NCBI GenBank assembly: GCA_963737285.1
Contig: CAVTRT010000002.1
Span: 620,001-684,000, forward strand
Direction of reading: 5' to 3'
Origin: Trebonia sp963737285
GTDB lineage: Bacteria > Actinomycetota > Actinomycetes > Streptosporangiales > Streptosporangiaceae
Length of the DNA stretch: 64,000 nt
Both the position numbers and the translations under genes were made by a program. Positions 15,677-24,475 of the stretch are shown here, one piece after another (the first letter of the stretch is position 1; the number at the start of each line of letters is the position of its first letter). Below the pieces are notes generated by a model. The model searched no databases, had not been told where the DNA came from, and saw nothing but the letters and a program-made list of their open reading frames with translations.

Positions 15677-16872
15677 ATGGCTGTATCAAGTTCAGGCAAG
15701 CCGGTGGATCCAGTGACCATGCCGAAGAGTGTTCGGGCCACCCCGGAGGCCGTTGGCGCTGATGAAACCGACCTGCTGATCCTGCGCGAGCTAGCGCGGG
15801 ACGCGCGGCTGCCGAACAACGCCCTCGCCGAGCGCGCGGGCATCGCCCCGTCAACGTGCCTGGCCCGGGTAAGGGCCTGCGGGAGCGCGGCGTCATCCGC
15901 GGTTACCACGCCGACATCGACCCCGCGGCTCTTGGGCGGCCCCTGCAGGCGATGGTGGCGGTCCGCCTGCAGGCTGACTCCCGCGGCCACCTGCGGTCGT
16001 TCGTGGCCGGGATGGCACGGCTCCCCGAGGTGCTGAACGTCTTCTTCCTCGCTGGCAAGGACGACTTCCTGCTGCACGTCGCGGCGGCATCCACGCAGGC
16101 ACTGCGCGACTTCGTCGAGCGCCTGTCCGGCAACGCGGACGTCGCCTACACCGAGACAAGCCTCATCTTCGAGCACGTCAGGGCGGACCCGCTCGCGCCG
16201 TGAGACCGCGGCCGCCGCTGGTCTGCGCGGGGTCGTCCCAGCGGCCACGGCCGCGGCGCACTCCTCCGGCGCGTCGGCTTCGCGTAGCCCGGTGAACCCT
16301 TTCGACCACGCGATATACCCAGCGAGCAGGCCCGCTATCGTCGCGCCGTTGTGCAGCCTCCCGGCGAGGATCGCCTGCACCGCGTCCGGCAGCCAGAGCC
16401 AGCCGTTGACGATGAGGGACTCCTCGTGCTCGCGGACGTACCCCGAGTCCGGTGCCAGGTCTAGGTCGCGGGCGAGGAAGACCCGGAGCCGCTCGTTCGT
16501 GATGCCAGGCGAGGAGTAGTGGTCGACCAGTGAGTGCCAGGTGGCCGCCCGGTATCCCGTCTCCTCCGCCAGCTCCCGCTTCGCGGCCTCTACCAGCGGC
16601 TCCCCCGGATGGTCTCGCAACCCCGCCGGCAGCTCCCACATCACCTGTCCAGCCGGGTGCCTGTACTGCCGGATCATCAGTGCCCGGCCGGCACCGTCGA
16701 CGGCAAGGACAGCGACGGCGCCTGGGTGAGATACCACGGTTCGTTCGGCAACGTGGTTACCAGGCATGCGGACCTTGTCATTGCGTACGGCGATCAGCCG
16801 GTTACGGAAGACTTCGGTCGAGGAGTCGACAATCCAGTGTTCCGGCTTGTCCTCGAACATGATCTCGCTCAT
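15613..16872 (-). CDS. NUDIX hydrolase (ADP-ribose pyrophosphatase type), 3' end suspect
   Basis: Residues about 40-200 form an ADP-ribose pyrophosphatase-like NUDIX domain: MIRQYRHPAGQVMWELPAGL, then the Nudix box ending EAAKRELAEETGY, followed by YSSPGITNERLRVFLAR. It hydrolyses a nucleoside diphosphate linked to another moiety. The expected end of the family is near residue 205 (about 16255). The frame instead stays open to 15613 (419 aa), running antisense through the whole Lrp gene with sequence of no family resemblance. I regard the part below about 16200 as spurious, caused by a lost stop; an adjacent frame stops at 16178. The NUDIX gene follows pyrG, the usual actinobacterial order. 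Confidence 0.75.
   Translation of the reverse strand: MSEIMFEDKPEHWIVDSSTEVFRNRLIAVRNDKVRMPGNHVAERTVVSHPGAVAVLAVDGAGRALMIRQYRHPAGQVMWELPAGLRDHPGEPLVEAAKRELAEETGYRAATWHSLVDHYSSPGITNERLRVFLARDLDLAPDSGYVREHEESLIVNGWLWLPDAVQAILAGRLHNGATIAGLLAGYIAWSKGFTGLREADAPEECAAAVAAGTTPRRPAAAAVSRRERVRPDVLEDEACLGVGDVRVAGQALDEVAQCLRGCRRDVQQEVVLASEEEDVQHLGEPCHPGHERPQVAAGVSLQADRHHRLQGPPKSRGVDVGVVTADDAALPQALTRARHVDGAMPARSARALFGSRASRASSRRISRSVSSAPTASGVARTLFGMVTGSTGLPELDTAISSLYKIIFGDIGTFPTIMHN
15677..16203 (+). pseudogene. Lrp/AsnC-family regulator, frameshifted (AldR-like)
   Basis: First frame from ATG 15677: ADETDLLILRELARDARLPNNALAERAGIAPSTCLARVR is the Lrp helix-turn-helix. At the GGG at 15873-15875 one base appears to be missing. 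The next frame continues with GLRERGVIRGYHADIDPAALG, then the RAM effector domain QAMVAVRLQADSRGHLRSF, LPEVLNVFFLAGKDDFLLHV, TSLIFEHVR, and stops at 16203. Joined length is about 175 aa, a little above the family norm. By position it should control ald in response to alanine or another amino acid. In a real cell the gene may well be intact. Confidence 0.85.
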
Positions 16873-16987
16873 GATGCCGCGTTCCCAGCTCGCCTTCGGG
16901 GCGCCGGGGAGGCGGCGCCTTCCCTTGTCGCTCCTGTTCCCTCGTCGCTCCTGCGTCCAGGCGCCACCGCGCCCCTACGCTCGCTCA

Positions 16988-18802
16988 TCAGGCCGATGCC
17001 GCGGCGGTGGCCGGGGCCTCGGCGGCCCGCGAGCGGGCGATCGCGGCGGCGATCAGGCCGCTGAACAGCGGGTGCGGACGGGTCGGTCGGGACAGGAACT
17101 CCGGGTGCGCCTGGGTGGCGACGAAGAACGGGTGCATGTCGGAGGGCAGCTCGATGAACTCCACGAGGCGGCCATCTGGCGACAGCCCGGAGAACACCAG
17201 GCCGGCGTCCTCCAGCGGCGCGCGGTACGCGTTGTTGACCTCGTAACGGTGCCGGTGCCGCTCGTCGACGATCGCCGCCGCACCGTAGAGCTGGCTCACG
17301 ATGGTGTCCGGCTGCAGGCTCGCCGGGTACAGGCCGAGGCGCATCGTGCCGCCCATGTCCCGCTCGCCGGAGACCACGTCCTGCTGGTCGGCCATGGTGG
17401 CGACGACCGGGTCCGGTGTCATGTCGTCGAACTCGGCACTGTTGGCCTCGGCGACGCCCGCCAGGTTCCTGGCGACCTCGATGACCATGCACTGCAGGCC
17501 CAGGCACAGGCCGAGGATCGGGATCTTGTGCTCACGGGCATAACGGATCGCGCCGAGCTTGCCCTCGATGCCGCGCACTCCGAAGCCGCCGGGAATGAGG
17601 ACGCCGTCCACGTCGTCGAGGTGCTGCGACGCCCCCTCAGGGGTCTCGCAGTCGTCGCTGGGCACCCAGCGGATGTCGACCTTGGCGTCGTTGCCGAAGC
17701 CGCCGGCCCGCAGCGCCTCGGCCGGCGACAGGTACGCGTCGGGCAGGTCGATGTACTTGCCGACCAAGGCGATGGTTACCTGGCGGGCCGGGCGGTGCAC
17801 TCTCCTGAGGAGCTCGTTCCAGTCGGTCCAGTCCACGTCACGGAACGGCAGGTCGAGCCGTCGCACGACGTAGGCGTCCAGTCCCTCCGAGTGCAGCACC
17901 TCCGGGATGTCGTAGATGGACGGGGCGTCCGGTGCGGAGACGACAGCCTCCTCGTCGACGTCGCACATGAGGCTGATCTTGCGCTTGAGGCCATCGGAGA
18001 TCGGCCGGTCCGACCTTGCCACGATGGCGTCCGGCTGGATGCCGATGGACCGCAGGGCGGCGACCGAGTGCTGGGTCGGCTTGGTCTTCAGCTCGCCGGA
18101 CGGCCCTATGTAGGGCAACAGGCTCACGTGCAGGAAGAAACAGCGGTCCCGGCCGATCTCGTGCCGGATCTGGCGGATCGCCTCGAGGAAGGGCAGGCTC
18201 TCGATGTCGCCAACGGTGCCGCCGACCTCGGTGATCACCACGTCAGTGGCCGGGCCGCCCATCGCGAGGATTCGGTCCTTGATCTCGTTCGTGATGTGCG
18301 GGATGACCTGCACGGTGTCGCCGAGGTAGTCACCGCGCCGCTCCTTGGCGATTACGCTGGAGTAGACCTGCCCGGTGGTGACGTTCGCCTCGCCGGACAG
18401 CCGGGTGTCGAGGAACCGCTCGTAGTGGCCGACGTCGAGGTCGGTCTCGGTGCCGTCGTCGGTGACGAAGACCTCGCCGTGCTGGAACGGGTTCATCGTG
18501 CCGGGGTCGACATTCAGGTAAGGGTCCAGCTTCTGCATGACCACGCGCAGGCCGCGCATCTTCAGAAGGCGGCCAAGGCTGGAGGCGGTCAGGCCCTTGC
18601 CGAGGCTAGAGGCTACGCCTCCGGTGACGAATAGGTGCCTGGTCTGCACCGGCCTGGACTGGCCGGGCAGTGGGCGGCGCGTACGCGCCGGAGCCGGCTT
18701 TTGCTGCTGGGCCTTACCGGCGGCGAGCGTTTTTGACGCGGCTGGCTTTGGCTGTGCTCCAGGACCGGACGTTGATCCAGTGCCGTGCGGTGATGCGGCC
18801 AA
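16988..18802 (-). CDS. pyrG: CTP synthase
   Basis: 604 aa. Amidates UTP to CTP with glutamine. Amidoligase domain: HLFVTGGVASSLGKGLTASS, KLDPYLNVDPGTMNPFQHGE, EVGGTVGDIESLPFLEA. Class I glutamine amidotransferase domain: IPGGFGVRGIEGK and GLCLGLQCMVIEVARN with the nucleophile Cys, and a His/Glu end near HPEFLSRP. The first 55 residues are a polar Ala/Pro/Gln-rich extension. Start TTG 18802 is supported by GGGAG 7 nt upstream. Followed by the NUDIX gene 115 bp downstream. Confidence 0.97.
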   Translation of the reverse strand: MAASPHGTGSTSGPGAQPKPAASKTLAAGKAQQQKPAPARTRRPLPGQSRPVQTRHLFVTGGVASSLGKGLTASSLGRLLKMRGLRVVMQKLDPYLNVDPGTMNPFQHGEVFVTDDGTETDLDVGHYERFLDTRLSGEANVTTGQVYSSVIAKERRGDYLGDTVQVIPHITNEIKDRILAMGGPATDVVITEVGGTVGDIESLPFLEAIRQIRHEIGRDRCFFLHVSLLPYIGPSGELKTKPTQHSVAALRSIGIQPDAIVARSDRPISDGLKRKISLMCDVDEEAVVSAPDAPSIYDIPEVLHSEGLDAYVVRRLDLPFRDVDWTDWNELLRRVHRPARQVTIALVGKYIDLPDAYLSPAEALRAGGFGNDAKVDIRWVPSDDCETPEGASQHLDDVDGVLIPGGFGVRGIEGKLGAIRYAREHKIPILGLCLGLQCMVIEVARNLAGVAEANSAEFDDMTPDPVVATMADQQDVVSGERDMGGTMRLGLYPASLQPDTIVSQLYGAAAIVDERHRHRYEVNNAYRAPLEDAGLVFSGLSPDGRLVEFIELPSDMHPFFVATQAHPEFLSRPTRPHPLFSGLIAAAIARSRAAEAPATAAASA

Positions 18803-18920
18803 TATGAGACTCCCGTGGTCGGCGATGTTGCGGCTTTCGCCGCAGGTCCACGGGCCACCAGGATAACATGCTCACAGCCAACCACCTGCCGCGATTCCGC
18901 TCCGAACTGATTTCCGCAGG

Positions 18921-19811
18921 TTACGGTTGACTTGCGACTGCCTGCCTCGGCGGGGAGTCCGCTGCCTCGTGGTCAGCCTCGCCGAATCTGGCCAGCATGA
19001 GCGCACTCACCACGGCAAGCAGGAAGCCGATGACGGCGACTGGCTCCAGGCCCGGCCTGGTTCTGTCACCGAGGAAGATCACGCCGATCACCGCCGGCGG
19101 GAGCGTCTCCGCAAGGATGACGGCGGCGGTGGCGACCGTGACGCTGCCACCCTCCAGTGCCGTGGCGTAGAACACGAACGAGACAACCCCCGCGCCCACC
19201 AGTGCGTAGGCGGCGGGATCCTTGACGAGGGTGAGGGGCGCGAATCCGGTGAGCACCCGGGCGGCGATGCCCACCAGGCCGTATCCCAGGCCCGACATCG
19301 TCCCGAGCAGCAAGGTCCTCGCGGGACCGCGCAGCCGGGCCGTGGCGACGCCGCCCAGGGCCACGACAACGACGGCCACGATGAGCGCGATCTTGAACGG
19401 GGTTCCGGCCACGGTGGCGCCCTCGGCGCCGGCCGACGTGCCGAGCAGCCCGACCCCGGCGACGACCCCGCTGACCGCCAGCCATTCCCGCCATGTCAGC
19501 GTGACCCCGATCACGAAGGAGGCGAGCACGGCGATCACCGCGAGGTTCGCCGCCACCATGGCCTGCACGGCGAACAGCGGCAGCCGCCGCAGCGCGACAA
19601 GCTGGGCCGCGAACCCGAAAAGGTCGAGGCAGATGCTGGCCAAGAACCGCCACTGTGCCAGCATCCGGACAAGCAGGCCCGGGTCGACGCCCGCCGGTGC
19701 CCGGCTGCCGTCAGCGCGACGGCTGGCCGCGCGCACGGCGACCGCCTGCATGATGGTGGCGATGCCGTACGCCACGGCGGCCACGACCCCGGCGACCAGA
19801 CTTGTCACCAT
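18921..19811 (-). CDS. DMT/EamA-like multi-helix membrane transporter
   Basis: 296 aa, about nine to ten hydrophobic helices, starting VTSLVAGVVAAVAYGIATIMQAVA and ending AVIGFLLAVVSALMLARFG. The layout of two five-helix halves and the last-helix small-residue pattern fit the drug/metabolite transporter superfamily, including NIPA-like members. Substrate unknown. It is 109 bp upstream-flanked by the GNAT and pyrG genes on the same strand with no sign of functional linkage. Confidence 0.75.
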   Translation of the reverse strand: MVTSLVAGVVAAVAYGIATIMQAVAVRAASRRADGSRAPAGVDPGLLVRMLAQWRFLASICLDLFGFAAQLVALRRLPLFAVQAMVAANLAVIAVLASFVIGVTLTWREWLAVSGVVAGVGLLGTSAGAEGATVAGTPFKIALIVAVVVVALGGVATARLRGPARTLLLGTMSGLGYGLVGIAARVLTGFAPLTLVKDPAAYALVGAGVVSFVFYATALEGGSVTVATAAVILAETLPPAVIGVIFLGDRTRPGLEPVAVIGFLLAVVSALMLARFGEADHEAADSPPRQAVASQP

Positions 19812-19884
19812 GGTGACCAGGTTACGCTTGGCCGCCGTGCGGCGTTCCCCAAGTCATGCAGCCGGCCGCTCGCCCTGATCGCCC

Positions 19885-20850
19885 CTACCGCAGCGCGCAG
19901 ACCGGCCTGGCCTCCCAGCTTGTCCACAGCGGGCGATATCCCATCCTGTTCCAGAACGGGCCCGACAGCGGATTCACCTGGCTATGGTGCAGCAAGGTGA
20001 CCACCACGCCGGCCTGGTCGAGGCGCGCGTGCAGGGTGCGGACGAGGGCGGCCCCGACACCAGTGTCGCGCTCTTGGTCTGTGACGAACATCGTCTGCAG
20101 GTAGGCTGCCGGTGCCCGGCAGGTCATCCCGGCGATCCAGGTCGCCTCCGGGGGCGGCTGGGCGACGAGCAGGCCGATGGCCTGGCCGTCCCGCTCGGCC
20201 AGCCATGTCCACACGGCCTGCCGTTCTAGGCTCACCCGGACCTCCTGGCCGACCAGCAGCGCGGTGTCGCGTCGCCACACTGGCCCGCCGAAGTGCCCGT
20301 CGTACCTGATCAGCTGAAGCTCTAGGTCGAGCACCGCGTCGGCGTCCCGGACCCCGGCCACGCGGATGGTCACCCCAGGCAGCGAGCGGGGCGGCCGCGG
20401 CAGCCCCTGCGGCTTGGTCCGGGCCGCGATCACGGTCAGCGGCTGCATCCCGTGCCGCAGCAGCGCCCGGACACCAGTGATGTCACGGCTAGGCCAGGCG
20501 ATCACCGCAGAGGTGTCCTCGCCGCGCGCGGCGGCGAGGCCCGCGAGGTGATCGCGCCAGGCCGACAGCAGCGCGTCCATCGCGGGATAGGTGTCCTGGC
20601 CGGGCAGCCGGGGCGTCAGCAGGAACCGGTCGGCGGCACCCCAGGTCTGGTTAAGCGAGTCCGCCGGGACGTGGTGGTGCACGCAGATGCCAAGGCCTAC
20701 CGGCCGGCCGTTGTCGGCGTTGACGACCAGTGGTGCCCCGCAGCCAGCAGGCATCGCGGACGGGTCAGGCAGCAGCGGGTCAGTCCCCTGCCAGCGGCGC
20801 GCTACCGCGCGGTTGATGTCACGCACGGCATCGCGGACCAGCCACGGCAC
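19885..20850 (-). CDS. GNAT family N-acetyltransferase
   Basis: 321 aa from GTG 20850 (GGGAGGTG upstream); a longer frame to 20946 lacks support. The C-terminal half is a GNAT domain: VTIRVAGVRDADAVLDLELQL, IGLLVAQPP, AYLQTMFVTDQERDTGVGAALV (acetyl-CoA-binding R/Q-x-x-G-x-G/A variant), then VVTLLHHSQVNPLSGPFWNRMGYRPLW. The N-terminal half resembles a degenerate GNAT fold (VGLGICVHHHVPADS, LLSAWRDHLAG), as in two-domain mycothiol-synthase-like proteins. Acceptor unknown. Confidence 0.82.
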   Translation of the reverse strand: MPWLVRDAVRDINRAVARRWQGTDPLLPDPSAMPAGCGAPLVVNADNGRPVGLGICVHHHVPADSLNQTWGAADRFLLTPRLPGQDTYPAMDALLSAWRDHLAGLAAARGEDTSAVIAWPSRDITGVRALLRHGMQPLTVIAARTKPQGLPRPPRSLPGVTIRVAGVRDADAVLDLELQLIRYDGHFGGPVWRRDTALLVGQEVRVSLERQAVWTWLAERDGQAIGLLVAQPPPEATWIAGMTCRAPAAYLQTMFVTDQERDTGVGAALVRTLHARLDQAGVVVTLLHHSQVNPLSGPFWNRMGYRPLWTSWEARPVCALR

Positions 20851-21107
20851 GGCACACCTCCCGGTTGCGATCCTCGCTCGACCCGGAGGGCGAGCGCCGG
20901 CGCTGCCAGGCAATCTGCAAGCGGCGCACCAGGACGGATGACACATTCCGGACGAACTCTACCTTGGTCCCCCAGGAACGCGCTCCGCCCTCAAGATCAC
21001 GATATTAGATGCGTTCCCCGCCACAACCCCCCGCAACCCCCCGCAACCCCGGACAGGCGCACGCTCCGCCTGCGAAGCCCAGCCCGAGGGTTCCAGGCAG
21101 GCGGCCC

Positions 21108-23258
21108 CTACACGCCAGCCGCCTGCATGCCGCGCAGCTCGTGCTTGAGTTCCTTGATCTCGTCGCGGAGCCGGGCAGCCACCTCGAAATGCAGCTCCGC
21201 CGCTGCCGCGCGCATCTGGTCGCTCAACTGCTCGATGAGCGCGACGAGGTCGCCGCGCGCCGCGCCGCCACCCGCTGCCGCCTCGGCCAGGGCCGCCGCC
21301 TCGCCGTCGGCGCCAGCGGCCCCGCGAGCCGCCGCCCGGGCACGAGACGACAGGCCGGGAACCGGCGACTTGCCGCGCGACTGCTGCCGTCCGCCGCCCC
21401 CGATGAGTTGCTCGGTGTCGGCGTCCTCCCGGACGATCTGGTCGAGAATGTCGGCGATCCGCTTGCGCAGCGGCTGCGGGTTGATGCCGTGCTCACGGTT
21501 ATAGGCGATCTGCTTGTCCCGCCGCCGGTTGGTCTCGTCAATGGCCCTTTCCATCGACGGGGTGATCTTGTCGGCGTACATGTGGACCTCGCCGGACACG
21601 TTCCGCGCGGCCCGGCCGATGGTCTGGATCAGCGACGTGCCCGACCGCAGGAAGCCCTCCTTGTCGGCGTCAAGGATCGCCACCAGGGACACCTCGGGCA
21701 GGTCCAGGCCCTCTCGAAGCAGGTTGATGCCAACGAGGACGTCGAACTCGCCAAGCCGCAGCTCGCGCAGCAGCTCGATGCGGCGCAGCGTGTCGACCTC
21801 GCTGTGCAGGTACCGGGCGCGAACGCCGTTCTCCAGCAGGTAGTCGGTCAGGTCCTCGGACATCTTCTTGGTCAGCGTGGTGACCAGCACCCGCTCGTCG
21901 CGCTCGGTGCGCAGCCGGATCTCCGCCAGCAGGTCGTCGATCTGGCCGCGGGTCGGCTTGATCATCACCTGCGGGTCCACCAGGCCGGTCGGCCGGATCA
22001 CCTGCTCGACGACGTCGCCGGCGACCTGCTGCAGCTCGTACGGGCCCGGCGTCGCGGACAGGTAAATCGTCTGGCCGATCCGCTCGCAGAACTCATCCCA
22101 GGTCAGCGGCCGGTTATCGATCGCGCTCGGGAGCCGGAACCCGTGATCGACAAGGACCCGCTTGCGGGACACGTCGCCCTCGTACATGGCGCCGATCTGC
22201 GGGACCGTCTGGTGCGACTCGTCCACCACGAGGACGAAGTCCTCCGGGAAGTAGTCGAGCAGCGTGTTGGGCGGCGTTCCGGCGTCGCGGCCGTCAATGT
22301 GCCGGGAGTAGTTCTCGATTCCCGCGCAGCTGCCGACCTGCCGCATCATCTCGATGTCGTAGGTGGTCCGCATCCGCAGCCGCTGGGCCTCCAGCAGCTT
22401 GCCGGACCGCTCCATCTCCCCCAGTCGGTCGGCGAGCTCGGCCTCGATGCCGGCGATGGCGCGCTCCATCCGCTGCTCGCCGGCCACGTAGTGAGAGGCG
22501 GGGAAGACGTACAGCTCCTCGTCCTCACTGATCACCTCGCCGGTCAGCGGGTGCAGGGTGGACAGCCGCTCGACCTCGTCGCCGAACATCTCGATCCGGA
22601 CGGCGAGCTCTTCGTACTGCGGGATGATCTCGATCGTGTCGCCTCGCACCCGGAAGGTCCCCCGGGTGAAGGACAGATCGTTGCGGGTGTACTGCATGCC
22701 CACCAGCTGCCGCAGCATGGCCTCGCGCTCGATGGTGTCGCCGATCCGGAGCTTGAGCATCCGGTCCACGTACTCCTGCGGGGTGCCCAGGCCGTAGATG
22801 CACGAAACCGACGAGACCACGATGGTGTCCCGCCTGGTCAGCAGCGAGTTGGTGGCCGAGTGGCGCAGCCGCTCGACCTCGTCGTTGATCGAGGAGTCCT
22901 TCTCGATGTAGGTGTCGGTCTGCGCGATGTACGCCTCGGGCTGGTAATAGTCGTAGTAGGAGACGAAGTACTCAATCGCGTTGCCCGGCAGCATCTCGCG
23001 CAGCTCGTTGGCGAACTGGGCCGCGAGGGTCTTGTTGGGCAGCATGACCAGGATCGGGCGCTGCAGCCGCTCGGCGATCCAGGCCACGGTGGCCGTCTTC
23101 CCGGTACCGGTCGCGCCAAGCAGGACAGTGTCCTTTTCCTCGTCCCGCACCCGCTGCTCGATCTGCGCGATCGCGCGGGGCTGGTCCCCGGCGGGCACCA
23201 TGTCCGAGATCACCTTGAACGGCGCCACCCGCCGCTGCAAGTCAGTAACCGGTCGCAC
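21108..23258 (-). CDS. uvrB: excinuclease ABC subunit B
   Basis: 716 aa. Damage-verifying helicase of nucleotide excision repair. Walker A VLLGATGTGKTATVAW, beta-hairpin YYDYYQPEAYIAQTDTYIEK, DEVERLRHSATNSLL, Walker B VLVVDESHQT, LSATPGPYE, VLVTTLTKKMSEDLTDYL, GINLLREGLDLPEVSLVAILDADKEGFLRS, and a C-terminal UVR domain (LIEQLSDQMRAAAAELHFEVAARLRDEIKELK). An Ala/Gly-rich linker separates the helicase core from the UVR motif. GTG 23258 with GGAGG 7 nt upstream. Confidence 0.97.
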   Translation of the reverse strand: MRPVTDLQRRVAPFKVISDMVPAGDQPRAIAQIEQRVRDEEKDTVLLGATGTGKTATVAWIAERLQRPILVMLPNKTLAAQFANELREMLPGNAIEYFVSYYDYYQPEAYIAQTDTYIEKDSSINDEVERLRHSATNSLLTRRDTIVVSSVSCIYGLGTPQEYVDRMLKLRIGDTIEREAMLRQLVGMQYTRNDLSFTRGTFRVRGDTIEIIPQYEELAVRIEMFGDEVERLSTLHPLTGEVISEDEELYVFPASHYVAGEQRMERAIAGIEAELADRLGEMERSGKLLEAQRLRMRTTYDIEMMRQVGSCAGIENYSRHIDGRDAGTPPNTLLDYFPEDFVLVVDESHQTVPQIGAMYEGDVSRKRVLVDHGFRLPSAIDNRPLTWDEFCERIGQTIYLSATPGPYELQQVAGDVVEQVIRPTGLVDPQVMIKPTRGQIDDLLAEIRLRTERDERVLVTTLTKKMSEDLTDYLLENGVRARYLHSEVDTLRRIELLRELRLGEFDVLVGINLLREGLDLPEVSLVAILDADKEGFLRSGTSLIQTIGRAARNVSGEVHMYADKITPSMERAIDETNRRRDKQIAYNREHGINPQPLRKRIADILDQIVREDADTEQLIGGGGRQQSRGKSPVPGLSSRARAAARGAAGADGEAAALAEAAAGGGAARGDLVALIEQLSDQMRAAAAELHFEVAARLRDEIKELKHELRGMQAAGV

Positions 23259-23455
23259 GGCGTCACCTCCACTGCGCTAGCAAACACGGCCATCCCAGGC
23301 CGTCGCCCGAAACCAGGCCCCCGGCGTTCTAGTCCAACTCTACGGCGGGGGTACGACATTCCATGGCGTCCTGGCGCCGCGCGCGCTGGACCCGCCCGGC
23401 TTCTCCACGGCGGCCAGCGCCTCGGACAAGGACTTGCGACCCTCTCGGCGGCCAT

Positions 23456-24074
23456 TCAGCGCTTGCCGGTGGCGCGGCCGCGCAGCTGATCCCAGACCTC
23501 GGTGACTCGCTTGTCGAGGTCGGCAAGGGCACCGGAGTTGTCGATGACGATGGTGGCGATGGCCAGCCGCTGCTCGCGGGTGGCCTGCGCGGACATCCGG
23601 GCCGCCGCCTGCCCGGCGGTCATGCCCCGGTACCGCACGAGCCGCTCGAACTGCACCTCCTGCGGCACGTCAACGACGATTACCTCCTCAAACTGTGTCC
23701 CGCCGGCCGCCCTCGGCCAGCAGTGGCACGTCATGCACGAGGACCATGTCGTCTCCCCCGGCCGCGATGGCAACGGCCTCGGCCTCGGCGACGTGCGCCC
23801 GGACCAGCGGATGGAGGATGCCGTTCAGCGTCGCCAGCTTCGCTGCGTCGCCGAAGACGATCTCGCCCAGCTTCGGCCGGTCGAGCGCCCCGTCTTCCCG
23901 CAGCACGCCCGGCCCGAACGCCTCGACGAGCCGCGCCAGCCCCGGCGTGCCCGGCTCCACGACCTCGCGGGCGGCCTTGTCCGCGTCGAGCACCACCGCC
24001 CCGAGGCGCGCCAGTCGCGTGGAGACAGCGCTCTTGCCCGCCCCGATTCCGCCTGTCAGCCCAGCCCGCAGCAC
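23456..24074 (-). pseudogene. coaE: dephospho-CoA kinase, frameshifted
   Basis: The last step of CoA synthesis. First frame from 24074: MLRAGLTGGIGAGKSAVSTRLA (P-loop), VLDADKAAREVVEPG, LNGILHPLVRAHV, VLVHDVPLLAEGGR, then a premature stop at 23688. The rest (TQFEEVIVVDVPQEVQFERL, RMSAQATREQRLAIATIVIDNSG, VTEVWDQL) continues in the +1 frame to 23456. The switch is at GGCGGCCGGCGGGACA near 23707; dropping one G joins the frames at GGRR-TQFEE and gives about 206 aa, the normal length. CoaE is essential in bacteria, so the frameshift is more likely an error in the sequence than real loss. Confidence 0.85.
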
Positions 24075-24185
24075 GCTTCCTCCGTCTCGTCGCCCTCTGT
24101 GCCCCGTTTTACCGCACTCGCCCTTCGTCAGGCGACCTTCCCCGGCCTTCCTCTACCGGGCCCCTGTTTTCGCCCTCGCGCCGCT

Positions 24186-24310
24186 CCCCCAGCCCTGCCG
24201 CATCCCCCAGCCCTGCCGCATCCCCCAGCCCTGCCGCATCCCCCGGCCCTGCCGCATCCCCCAGCCCTGCCGCATCCCCCGGCCCTGCCGCATCCCCCGG
24301 CAGCGATGCA
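24186..24310. repeat. 18-bp tandem array (six copies plus partial)
   Basis: Units start at 24186, 24204, 24222, 24240, 24258 and 24276 with a degenerate partial from 24294. The unit is cccccagccctgccgcat; copies 4 and 6 have cccccggccctgccgcat. No spacers. It lies between coaE and the molybdopterin oxidoreductase gene, in non-coding sequence. Confidence 0.92.
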
Positions 24311-24444
24311 ACCATCGCGGCGTCACGCCAGATGCGGGCAATGGGACAGTGCTGCTGCCTCCGCGACAGCGCTGGCACATTGCCCGCAAGGAGACTCGGC
24401 AGCGATGGCGCCACCACTGCTGCTCGCAGGCACGCTCGCAGCGG

Positions 24445-24470
24445 CCTAGCCCGCAGTAGCGCGGGCTAGG
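24445..24470 (-). terminator. terminator after the YdeP-type oxidoreductase
   Basis: Perfect 10-bp stem cctagcccgc (24445-24454) / gcgggctagg (24461-24470), loop AGTAGC, starting 5 bp past the stop of the gene ending at 24476. No U run. Confidence 0.65.
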
Positions 24471-24475
24471 CCGGG

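Larger units (their letters stand above)
24075..24475. other. intergenic region with 18-bp minisatellite and terminator
   Basis: 401 bp between ydeP-type gene and coaE. It contains the 18-bp array (24186-24310) and the ydeP terminator (24445-24470). Open frames here only reflect the repeat period being a multiple of three; none has domain features. Pyrimidine-rich on the + strand. Confidence 0.6.

Noticed and set aside
16766..18634. 622-codon + strand frame over pyrG
   Set aside because: Antisense shadow of pyrG, which carries every CTP synthase motif.
21009..23489. 826-codon open frame on the + strand over uvrB
   Set aside because: Antisense shadow of a clear uvrB gene in high-GC DNA; no domain resemblance.
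24109..24417. 102-aa Gly/Asp/Ala repeat protein on the minus strand
   Set aside because: Encoded almost entirely by the 18-bp repeat, no ribosome site, no conserved features.
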